A stretch of 56,644 nucleotides of DNA, from assembly GCA_012518555.1 (NCBI GenBank), contig JAAYRW010000045.1, positions 1 to 56,644 on the forward strand, read 5' to 3'. This DNA is from Tissierellia bacterium. Its GTDB lineage: Bacteria > Bacillota > Clostridia > Tissierellales > Sedimentibacteraceae. Both the position numbers and the translations under genes were made by a program. The notes beneath the pieces were generated by a model. It was not told the DNA's origin. It did no database searches and was given only the letters and a program-made list of their open reading frames with translations. Of this stretch, positions 35,148-42,456 are shown one piece after another; within the stretch, counting starts at the first letter, position 1; every line of letters starts with the position of its first letter.

Positions 35148-36244
35148 TTAATCACCTCTTTTCCCTTTTGTAACATAGAATCTTTTGAAGTACGGCGTCT
35201 CTCTCCAAAATAGCCGCTTCTTAGTGAATTAAGACTATCCCATATTTCATTAGAACGAGCTCTAGCTTCTTCTTCAGAAATATATCCTAATTCAGTAGCA
35301 ACATTTATGCCGGCTAATCTTCCTTCTTCCATGGCAGTACTAGCTTCTTCTATTCCGGATATGTCCCCAGCAAGGAATATATCCGGCTGTGTTGAACGCA
35401 TTTTATCATCGTGAATAGGTAAATGACCACCTAAAGCATGAACATAATTAAATTTACAACCTGCAAGCCAGGCTAATTCCGTAAGAGGAGTTAATCCTGT
35501 GGCTAAACAAACCGTATCTACTTCTAGTATACGTTCCGTTCCGGGAATTTGCTTAAATGAACTGTCTAATTCAACTATTTCAACAGCTTCCACATGATCT
35601 TTTCCAAAAGCAGTTTTTATTGTGTGAGAAACATATAGGGGAACACCTGCTCTGGCTACTTTTGCCGTATGGACTCCATAACCACCTAACTTAGGGGCTG
35701 CTTCCAAAATAGCAACAACCTCTGCTCCAGCCTGTAAAAGCTGGTAGGCAACTATTACTCCCACATTACCAGAACCTAACATTACTACCTTTTTACCAGG
35801 TAGTACCCTATTAACGTTTATCATAGTTTGAGCTGCACCGGCTCCCATTACACCTGGAAGTTCCCAACCTTTAAAAGCTACGGCATTTTCTGTTGCACCA
35901 GTAGCAAGAATTATTTTCTTAGCCTTTACAAGTTCGCTACACTTTCTATCTCGTACAACCCATAGATTTCGTCCCTCTTCTATACCGCAAACTTCTCCCT
36001 TAAGCCAAGTTTCTATACCCAATTCTTCACTTTCTTCCAAAAGTGTACTAGCTATATTCATTCCTCTAATTCCTGCCTTATGATCTCGGGAACCGAAAAA
36101 TTTATGTATCTGTTTAAACAACTGTCCTCCAGGTCGGGAATTTTCATCTATAAGCAAGACTTCAACTCCGGCCTTCCGTGCTTCTATAGCTGCCGAAAGC
36201 CCTGCAGGCCCCGCTCCTACTATTGCTAATTCCGTTTCATACAT
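35135..36244 (-). CDS. FAD/NAD-binding oxidoreductase subunit (HcnB/LhpA/PDH-alpha-like)
   Basis: 369 residues. An FAD fold at the N-terminus (AIVGAGPAGLSAAIEARKAG) is followed by DENSRPGGQLFKQIHKFFGS, a second dinucleotide fold (VVMLGSGNVGVIVAYQLLQAG near 150) and the C-terminal FLAGDISGIEEASTAMEEGRLAG. It matches the large flavoprotein of hydrogen cyanide synthase, D-hydroxyproline dehydrogenase and archaeal dye-linked proline dehydrogenase. Those usually carry a C-terminal BFD-like domain; here that domain is a separate gene at 37448-37738. It probably moves electrons between the amino-acid-oxidising subunit and NAD or ferredoxin. It overlaps both neighbours. Confidence 0.85.
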   Translation of the reverse strand: MYETELAIVGAGPAGLSAAIEARKAGVEVLLIDENSRPGGQLFKQIHKFFGSRDHKAGIRGMNIASTLLEESEELGIETWLKGEVCGIEEGRNLWVVRDRKCSELVKAKKIILATGATENAVAFKGWELPGVMGAGAAQTMINVNRVLPGKKVVMLGSGNVGVIVAYQLLQAGAEVVAILEAAPKLGGYGVHTAKVARAGVPLYVSHTIKTAFGKDHVEAVEIVELDSSFKQIPGTERILEVDTVCLATGLTPLTELAWLAGCKFNYVHALGGHLPIHDDKMRSTQPDIFLAGDISGIEEASTAMEEGRLAGINVATELGYISEEEARARSNEIWDSLNSLRSGYFGERRRTSKDSMLQKGKEVIKWNH

Positions 36245-36567
36245 TACCGTTCCTCCTCAGACCAAACTCCCATACCCTTCTGGGTTGTAATTCGCATACC
36301 TTCCTCTACCTTGGTAACACAAGTACGTATATTAGGCACATCATTAACAGTCATTATGCAGTCAGTACAACGACCTATAGCACAATAAATACCTCTCGGT
36401 TTATGTTCATGAGCTGTATACCTGTTTATATGTATACCATTTGCAATTAAAGCGGCAGCAATCATTTCACCTTCCATGGCTGTAATAGGTTTATCATCCA
36501 CAAATATCTGCACTTCTTTTCCCTGTTTGCCTTCTTCTAAAATAGGATGATTAACTATTCTGTTCAT
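36244..36567 (-). CDS. (2Fe-2S)-binding subunit (HcnA-like)
   Basis: 107 residues. Cysteines in GIYCAIGRCTDCIMTVND (near 70-87), plus the Cys in NIRTCVT, match the 2Fe-2S domain of HcnA and of the N-terminus of sarcosine oxidase alpha. The N-terminal part has QIFVDDKPITAMEGEMIAAALIANG, typical of this group. It is one subunit of the flavin dehydrogenase. It overlaps dapA and the flavoprotein gene by one base at each side, so it is translated with them. Confidence 0.85.
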   Translation of the reverse strand: MNRIVNHPILEEGKQGKEVQIFVDDKPITAMEGEMIAAALIANGIHINRYTAHEHKPRGIYCAIGRCTDCIMTVNDVPNIRTCVTKVEEGMRITTQKGMGVWSEEER

Positions 36568-37451
36568 TATTTTACCTCCAAAAGTCCCAACTCAGACATA
36601 GCATCTTTTAATTCATTTATTACATTATCAGAAGGTGCAGCCAAAGGCATACGTGTAATTCCCACATCCATACCTAAAATATTAAGGGCTGCTTTTACAG
36701 GAATAGGATTTGCAGTCATAAACATTTTATCGGTAATTTTAATTAGCTTTAAATGAATTTTAGCTGCTTCTTCAACATTACCCTTTAAATAGCTTTCTAC
36801 CATATTCTTTATATCTTTGCATACTACATGGGCTGTTACAGATACAACACCGTATCCTCCTACTGCTAGGGTAGGTAGTATTTGGGCATCTTCTCCCGTA
36901 TATACGGCGAAGCCTTCTTCGGCATCACGTACTACAGTAGCAAGTTGATTTAAATCTCCGGATGCTTCTTTAAGTGCTACTATGTTAGAAATTTTAGAAA
37001 GAGCTACCGATGTTTCAGCAGTCATATTCATACCGGTACGTCCCGGAACATTGTACAACATAAGCGGTAACTTAGTCGCTTTTGCCACCTGAGCAAAATG
37101 CTGGTAAAGAGATTCCTGATTGGGCTTATTATAATAGGGAACTACTACTAGAAGGCCGTCTACTCCTACTTTTTCCGCTATAAGAGCATTCTCAATAGTA
37201 GCCTGAGTGCAATTAGTTCCTACTCCTGCAATAATTGGTACATTTACTGCCTCCTTTACAACTGTCAGTAATTTTTCCTTTTCTTCTGACGTAACTGTAG
37301 GAGATTCTCCTGTGGTTCCATTTATAACTAAAGCTGTATTCCCTTGTTCAACTAAGTGTTTAGCCAGCTCTGCCGCCTTATCGTAATTTATCTTCCCTTC
37401 AGCATCCATGGGAGTAACCATGGCTGTAATTATTCTTCCCCAGTTATTCAT
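36567..37451 (-). CDS. dapA: 4-Hydroxy-tetrahydrodipicolinate synthase
   Basis: 294 residues. It condenses pyruvate with aspartate semialdehyde in lysine, diaminopimelate and dipicolinate synthesis. Family residues are present: GTTGES (the Thr pair near 45), VVPYYNKPNQE (Tyr near 107), LYNVPGRTG (Tyr and the Arg that binds the substrate carboxylate, near 134-139) and ALKEASGD (Schiff-base Lys near 162). The whole set favours true DapA over the related hydroxyproline-pathway deaminase. It is embedded in the dehydrogenase operon, overlapping the BFD-like gene by 4 bases and the 2Fe-2S gene by 1. Aspartokinase and Asd lie upstream on the same strand. Confidence 0.88.
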   Translation of the reverse strand: MNNWGRIITAMVTPMDAEGKINYDKAAELAKHLVEQGNTALVINGTTGESPTVTSEEKEKLLTVVKEAVNVPIIAGVGTNCTQATIENALIAEKVGVDGLLVVVPYYNKPNQESLYQHFAQVAKATKLPLMLYNVPGRTGMNMTAETSVALSKISNIVALKEASGDLNQLATVVRDAEEGFAVYTGEDAQILPTLAVGGYGVVSVTAHVVCKDIKNMVESYLKGNVEEAAKIHLKLIKITDKMFMTANPIPVKAALNILGMDVGITRMPLAAPSDNVINELKDAMSELGLLEVK

Positions 37452-37738
37452 TTAGTTAATCCTCCTTCTGATTTGTTGTTATATTCTTCTATTAAATCCG
37501 ACCGTACCGGACGAACCGGCTGACGGTAACCGGATGGTTGTATTTCACTGAGAGGAGTAGCTGTCTTTTCAGACAATATCCGTTCTACCAGTCTTCTACA
37601 GGTCCGCCCTTGGCAAAGTCCCATGCCGGCTCTCGTAAAGCGTTTTATTTCATTAGTAGTTACAGCTCCATCTTCAATAGCAGCCTCTATTTCTCCACGG
37701 GAAATTTCCTCACAGCGGCATATTAATTCATCACACAT
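37448..37738 (-). CDS. BFD-like [2Fe-2S]-binding protein
   Basis: 96 residues. LICRCEEISRGEIEAAI (near 5-21) and GLCQGRTCRRLVERIL (near 56-71) provide the CxC...CxxxxC cysteines of bacterioferritin-associated-ferredoxin-like domains. In related dehydrogenases this domain is fused to the C-terminus of the alpha flavoprotein; here it is free-standing. It opens the dapA-containing operon, 49 bases after the regulator gene. Confidence 0.85.
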   Translation of the reverse strand: MCDELICRCEEISRGEIEAAIEDGAVTTNEIKRFTRAGMGLCQGRTCRRLVERILSEKTATPLSEIQPSGYRQPVRPVRSDLIEEYNNKSEGGLTK

Positions 37739-37787
37739 TTTTCTACCTCAATTTTCATAAAGTTTTACTTCAATTATTAATTTTACT

Positions 37788-38510
37788 TCAATAAAATAAA
37801 TCCCAATACTTAGTTACATCTTCAATTAAACTATCTATATGTTTAATCATACACTTTTCTGCAAGTTCAGAGTCATGTTTTTTTAAGGCTTGATATATTT
37901 CTTCGTGAGAAGTCATATAAATAGCATTTACCTGTTTTCGCACATGCTCAAATATAGTAGTTTGCTGACCGTAGCTGAAAAGCATTAAGTAGAGAGTTTC
38001 AAGAACTTTATTTCGTGAAGCTTTAGCGATTGCTCTGTGAAAAGAAATATCACTACTTGCTACAGATTCACCTGTTCTATGTCTTTCCCTTTGTTCGTCT
38101 AAAATACTTTTTATAGCAGCTAATTCTTCTCTAGTTATATTTTCTGCTGCTAGACGAGCCGTCTCTCTTTCAATGGCCTTCCGAGCTTGCAATACAATTA
38201 TATAATCTTCTAAAACTGTCGTAGAAATCATTTGCTCCAAGGTCTGAGCTTGTTCATTTAAGTAGTTAAACATTTCATGATTATTTAAGGCTTCTAAGCC
38301 ACTTTTAGTAATAACCCTACCGTTATGACCATCCTTTTTTACAAATCCTCTTCTTTCAAGGCTACTTAAAGTTCTTCCTATAGTGGCAGAACTTACGTAT
38401 TGGCCTTTTTCCTCTAGTTTTTCAACTAAATTCCAGGACCCCATAGGTCCTTGGGCAACTTTAAGGGACTCTAAAATTGCTACTTCCTTCTCCTGTAGTT
38501 TTTTTTGCAT
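37788..38510 (-). CDS. FCD-domain transcriptional regulator with NrpR-like winged helix
   Basis: 240 residues from ATG 38510, which has GGAGG 5 bases upstream. The N-terminus (about 1-70) is a winged helix (GQYVSSATIGRTLSSLERRG) more like the NrpR N-terminal or RNase R-type domain than the usual GntR one. The C-terminus (about 80-240) is an FCD ligand domain with SSDISFHRAIAKAS, TSHEEIYQAL and CMIKHID supplying metal-binding Asp and His. FCD proteins sense small carboxylic acids. It lies between the symporter and the dehydrogenase genes and is preceded by a long inverted repeat that may be its operator. Confidence 0.82.
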   Translation of the reverse strand: MQKKLQEKEVAILESLKVAQGPMGSWNLVEKLEEKGQYVSSATIGRTLSSLERRGFVKKDGHNGRVITKSGLEALNNHEMFNYLNEQAQTLEQMISTTVLEDYIIVLQARKAIERETARLAAENITREELAAIKSILDEQRERHRTGESVASSDISFHRAIAKASRNKVLETLYLMLFSYGQQTTIFEHVRKQVNAIYMTSHEEIYQALKKHDSELAEKCMIKHIDSLIEDVTKYWDLFY

Positions 38511-38531
38511 TGTATCCTCCGTTCTACATAA

Positions 38532-38593
38532 CTTTAGCAATATTGTACATATTCATGACAGAAAAATCAAGATATGTACAATATTTGCTAAAG
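38532..38593 (-). promoter_or_regulatory. Long inverted repeat upstream of the FCD regulator gene
   Basis: Arms 38532-38552 and 38572-38593 are inverted copies differing by one inserted T, around a 19-base loop. Each arm contains an ATATTGTACATAT-type near-palindrome. It fills the gap between the symporter stop and the regulator ribosome site. No U-run follows, so an operator pair is more likely than a terminator. Confidence 0.62.
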
Positions 38594-38609
38594 ACTGTAA
38601 GACTTATGC

Positions 38610-40088
38610 CTAATATACTTTTTGTACAGGATTTACATTTCCTTCACTAACAAATTTAGGATTATTATCTATGTCCTTAGTAACTAAGGATACTACTACT
38701 ATACAAACTGCAGAAGCAGCCAAAGCAATTAAAACAGCATTTGGTCCTAAAGCACTTATCTGAGAAAGTACAGCCCCAACTACTATACCTACACGGGCAC
38801 CCCAAGGTGTAACTTTACTATTTTTCTTACCCATAACTGGTCCGTCACTAGCTTCTTCCTTCCATATAAGTCCTATAACTAGTAGCGGCACTAAACCTGC
38901 ACCTGCCATTGAATAGGCTCTGGAGAACAAACTCATTATGGAAGCCGCATATATTCCCCCTATTGCTGAAAGTGCACCTATTACAACAGTTAAAGTTCTT
39001 GTTAATGAAATCATTTGCCTATCAGTAATATCCGTTTTGAAAGGTTTTATTAAGTCATTTGCAACAAGAATTGCAGCTGAATTAAGGTTAGAGTCTGCTG
39101 AAGACATACCTGCTGCTAATACTAATACAAATAGCATTATTGTAATAATCATAGGAGTTTCATTTAACATAAACCATGACATTGCCGAGTTTGCATCTAA
39201 GTCTTGATTTATGGTCATTATAATCAATCCAACTACTGCAGTTAACATAGTAAATATTATAGCAACAGAACCACCATAGAACATAGATCGTTTCGCTGTC
39301 TTAGGACTTTTTGCTGCGAAACATGGTTGCCAGTAAATCTGTGCTACTAAAATTCCTACACATCCTGTTACAAATCTGGTAATTATGTTCATAGTGTCTG
39401 TTCCTGCAAAAGTAAATAACTGTGCCTGACCTACTTCAGCTAAACGTGAACCTAAAACAGCAAAGCTGAAATCTATCTTTGAGAAGGCGAAAATATAGAA
39501 TAAGGCTCCAAAAACAACGCATATAAGACCTTGAACAAGGTCCATCCACACTAATGACAGCATACCTCCCATAGTAGTATAGAATACGAACATGGCCGTA
39601 AAGAATAATATTATGGGAACAGGGTTTGCACCTGTAAATATACTGAAAAGCTCACCGAAAGCCTTTCCTTGACCACCTACCCAGGCTATCATAATAGCTG
39701 ATGCCAACAAACCGCACATAGCTCTCGTTACTTTATCACGAGTAATCAAATCATCGATCATTTCCGGGAAAGTATTGTATGTCATCTTACCTGCCATACC
39801 GGCAAAAACTAAAGCAAATATAATTTTTGACCCTTGCTCACCTAAGATAAAAGCTAGCCAAGGCAGTCCGTTAACATAAGCACTTCCTGCATGACCCATG
39901 AAATTACCTACACCCATAATGTTAGCAAAGTGAGTGAAGAAAAGTAAGTAGAAAGGTAGTACCCCTCCTCCTATTGCGTAGTTAGCAAAACTTTCTTCCG
40001 CCTGTTTCTTTTGCTTAACGGCGATAAAGAAATAAACGACAAATAATGCAATAGTTAAAACCCAAATAACTATTCCTGCTGTACCCAT
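38610..40088 (-). CDS. Sodium:solute symporter, SSS family (PutP/PanF-like)
   Basis: 492 residues with about 13 predicted membrane helices. SSS signatures are visible, such as GMSSADSNLNSAAILVANDL (near 325), with the Ser residues of the Na site, and GQGKAFGELFSIF. SSS members import proline, pantothenate, sugars and other solutes with Na. The neighbours suggest an amino or imino acid as substrate. A 15-bp palindrome lies at 40122-40136, close to its start, and AAAAGGAG precedes the ATG. Confidence 0.88.
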   Translation of the reverse strand: MGTAGIVIWVLTIALFVVYFFIAVKQKKQAEESFANYAIGGGVLPFYLLFFTHFANIMGVGNFMGHAGSAYVNGLPWLAFILGEQGSKIIFALVFAGMAGKMTYNTFPEMIDDLITRDKVTRAMCGLLASAIMIAWVGGQGKAFGELFSIFTGANPVPIILFFTAMFVFYTTMGGMLSLVWMDLVQGLICVVFGALFYIFAFSKIDFSFAVLGSRLAEVGQAQLFTFAGTDTMNIITRFVTGCVGILVAQIYWQPCFAAKSPKTAKRSMFYGGSVAIIFTMLTAVVGLIIMTINQDLDANSAMSWFMLNETPMIITIMLFVLVLAAGMSSADSNLNSAAILVANDLIKPFKTDITDRQMISLTRTLTVVIGALSAIGGIYAASIMSLFSRAYSMAGAGLVPLLVIGLIWKEEASDGPVMGKKNSKVTPWGARVGIVVGAVLSQISALGPNAVLIALAASAVCIVVVSLVTKDIDNNPKFVSEGNVNPVQKVY

Positions 40089-40121
40089 GTTTTTTCTCCT
40101 TTTAAAATTATTTTATAATAG

Positions 40122-40136
40122 ACGATTTTAAATCGT
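40122..40136 (-). promoter_or_regulatory. 15-bp palindrome in the symporter promoter region
   Basis: ACGATTTTAAATCGT, two 7-bp arms around one base, 34 bases upstream of the symporter ATG. TATTAT lies just downstream on the minus strand, so a bound protein would cover the promoter spacer. Confidence 0.5.
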
Positions 40137-40179
40137 ACTATTTATTAGAATAGTGTTACAGTATATGCAATTTATTAGA

Positions 40180-41346
40180 TTATGAGAATCTTCTTAAATT
40201 TAACTCATCGAATCTTTTGTGATTTCCTACTCCCCTAACCATTTCTGACACAGATTTTCCCGTAATAGGCGATAGAGCTATTCCATCCCCTTCATGACCT
40301 GCTGCTATAAATAGGCCAGGAAAACCATCAACGGGGCCTATAATAGGACTTCCATCTTTTGTACCAGGTCTAAAGCCTGCCATAGTACGAATTATATTTA
40401 CCTCATTCATAATAGGGAAATATTTACGAGTTTGTTCTAACATTCTGCTTATAGCTTTAAAATTAGTAGTTTTATCAAAACCTGCATTCTCCCGGGTACT
40501 CCCTATAAGGTAGTTACCTTCGCTAGCCCTAGAAAAAGCAAATCCTAATCCAATTTCTTTATCATATTCACTTCTATCAGGCATTATGGAAGGATCATGT
40601 TTGGATGCTATGTAAGCCGCCGTCCAACAATTAGTTTCACCTATGGGAGCAATTTGTTCTGTAACTGCAATCTGACCCTTAATAGGTTTAATAGGAATGT
40701 CTATGCCTATTAATTTACCGATCTGTGCCGACCATGCACCTGCTGCAATAACGACACTGTCACATTCTACACTAAGATCGTTTTCCCCTTTAACTTCCCA
40801 GTGGTCGCCTTTTTGATTAAGCTCTTTAACAGGAGTATATCTAAATACTTCCATTCCCATTTTAAGTCCATTATGTAAAAATGCTCTCATAAGCATTAAG
40901 GGATTTACTTGGGAATCTGCACTACTATAAGTAGAGGCTTTCATGTAAGGCGCTACATGAGGTTGCTTTTTAAAAAGAGTTTTTCTACCTACTATTTCAA
41001 CATCTAAACCGTAAGAAATCTGTTGTTTTACAAAATCCTCCATTATTTTAAGTTGTTTTTCATCTTCAATAATAACCATTCCTCCCAAGGAAAGGAAACC
41101 TATATCTGTATCTAACTCATCAGGCAAGCCTCTATACATTTCTAAACTTTCCATGGCTAAGGTTAATGCAATGCCCGGCTTTTTTGATTGCAAAAGTATC
41201 ATATCGTCACAAGAACTTGAAGCACCGCTTCCTATTTCTGCTTTTTCCAAAATAGCTACCGTCTTACCAGCCTTGAGAAGGTAGTAAGCCGTAGCAAGCC
41301 CCATGACACCTCCACCTATAACACAAACATCCTTTTTTAAATTCAT
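40180..41346 (-). CDS. FAD-dependent amino-acid dehydrogenase subunit (HcnC/DAO family)
   Basis: 388 residues from ATG 41346 (GGAGG upstream). The N-terminal FAD fold is VCVIGGGVMGLATAYYLLKAG. A D-amino-acid-oxidase fold follows, with AGAWSAQIGKLIGIDIPIKPIKGQ (near 210) and the C-terminal IRTMAGFRPGTKDGSPIIGP and AAGHEGDGIALSPITGK. It is the likely catalytic beta subunit that oxidises a secondary or D-amino acid, as in HcnC, LhpB and archaeal proline dehydrogenase. It pairs with the iron-sulfur and flavin genes at 34.6-37.7 kb, although separated from them by the symporter and regulator genes. The substrate is unknown. Confidence 0.85.
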   Translation of the reverse strand: MNLKKDVCVIGGGVMGLATAYYLLKAGKTVAILEKAEIGSGASSSCDDMILLQSKKPGIALTLAMESLEMYRGLPDELDTDIGFLSLGGMVIIEDEKQLKIMEDFVKQQISYGLDVEIVGRKTLFKKQPHVAPYMKASTYSSADSQVNPLMLMRAFLHNGLKMGMEVFRYTPVKELNQKGDHWEVKGENDLSVECDSVVIAAGAWSAQIGKLIGIDIPIKPIKGQIAVTEQIAPIGETNCWTAAYIASKHDPSIMPDRSEYDKEIGLGFAFSRASEGNYLIGSTRENAGFDKTTNFKAISRMLEQTRKYFPIMNEVNIIRTMAGFRPGTKDGSPIIGPVDGFPGLFIAAGHEGDGIALSPITGKSVSEMVRGVGNHKRFDELNLRRFS

Positions 41347-41377
41347 TATCTTCCTCCGTCTTTGCACTTAGCACTTG

Positions 41378-42439
41378 CTAAGCACTAACAACAATTTTTC
41401 CAAATAAACTATTATATAAATCCTTAGCTAATAATTCAACATCCTTAGATTGAACAAATATATGTGCACATAATTCGTTAAAATATATACTGCCCTTAAC
41501 TGGCAATCTTCCTATGGCATCTTTTATACTTTCTTCATCGTATCCCCTGAAAACTACTGTTAAAAGTGAATTTTCACTTCCCGGACAAGGTCGAACTGCC
41601 TTTTTCTCTTTACCTGCTATTATTAGACTATCCCTCTCCTCAGCTTCAAACAAACTGCATTCCTTCATAAGGGCAATTCCCACAGGTCCCTCTTCTAATT
41701 TTGTATTTTTTTCTATTTTAGTACCCATTCCCTGGTGGAAGTTAGAACGAACGTATACACTTACCTTATGCTTTTTAGCTTCAGCAATAGCTCGCGGATG
41801 AACGATTGAAGCACCCCATAAAGCAAGTAAGTACATATCTTCCATATCCACATATTTCATAAACTTTGCTTCAGGAACCACCCTTGGATCTATAACCGCT
41901 ACTCCCGGAACATCGGTAAATATATGTACGGATTCTGCCTTCATAAACCCACCTATTACTACAGCAGAAGTATCACTGCCTCCCCGACCTAAGGTTGTAA
42001 CTTCCTTTCGAACACTTACCCCTTGAAATCCAGGTATAATTACTACTTTACCTTCATATAGCTCCATTTTAATACGCTTAGTATCGATATCAAATATATC
42101 TGCGCTTCCAAAAATACCATTTGTAACTATTCCTGCCTGTCCTACCGTTAAAACACTACTATCAATTCCTTTTTCTACAAGCTTATCTGCAAGTACACAG
42201 GCGGATATTACCTCTCCACAACTCATTAGTAAATCTAAATTTTCAGGTCTACTAGTTGGTTTCAATAAGGAAATAAGGGTATCTGTAGCATAGGGTGAAC
42301 CTTTACGTCCCATTGCTGAAACAACGGCTATTACATTTTTACCGGCCTCCCTTAAAGCAGCTATGTGTGAAATAGCTTGACATCGAGCCTCTTCCGTTGC
42401 CAGGGACGTTCCGCCAAATTTTACAACAACTATATCCAT
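41378..42439 (-). CDS. lysC: Aspartate kinase, shortened regulatory region
   Basis: 353 residues from ATG 42439, behind AAGGTGG; the GTG at 42448 lies inside the ribosome site. The kinase domain has VVKFGGTSLAT, the LMSCGEVISA region, GFQGVSVRKEVTTLGRGGSDTSA and FTDVPGVAVIDPRVVPEAK. The part after the kinase domain is only about 110 residues, against about 160 for tandem ACT domains in most aspartokinases, and its sequence is diverged. Feedback control by lysine, threonine or diaminopimelate is therefore probably altered. It follows asd by 17 bases and precedes the amino-acid dehydrogenase gene by 31. Confidence 0.88.
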   Translation of the reverse strand: MDIVVVKFGGTSLATEEARCQAISHIAALREAGKNVIAVVSAMGRKGSPYATDTLISLLKPTSRPENLDLLMSCGEVISACVLADKLVEKGIDSSVLTVGQAGIVTNGIFGSADIFDIDTKRIKMELYEGKVVIIPGFQGVSVRKEVTTLGRGGSDTSAVVIGGFMKAESVHIFTDVPGVAVIDPRVVPEAKFMKYVDMEDMYLLALWGASIVHPRAIAEAKKHKVSVYVRSNFHQGMGTKIEKNTKLEEGPVGIALMKECSLFEAEERDSLIIAGKEKKAVRPCPGSENSLLTVVFRGYDEESIKDAIGRLPVKGSIYFNELCAHIFVQSKDVELLAKDLYNSLFGKIVVSA

Positions 42440-42456
42440 CTTAACCACCTTGGTAT

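Noticed and set aside
36567-37451. Assignment of the DapA-family gene as hydroxyproline-pathway deaminase
   Set aside because: Context suggested it, but the active-site set including the Arg in YNVPGRTG fits DHDPS, and asd and lysC are linked; kept only as an alternative.
38532-38593. Rho-independent terminator for the symporter gene
   Set aside because: The stem is long, but no U-run follows on the minus strand and the loop is 19 bases; an operator pair fits better.
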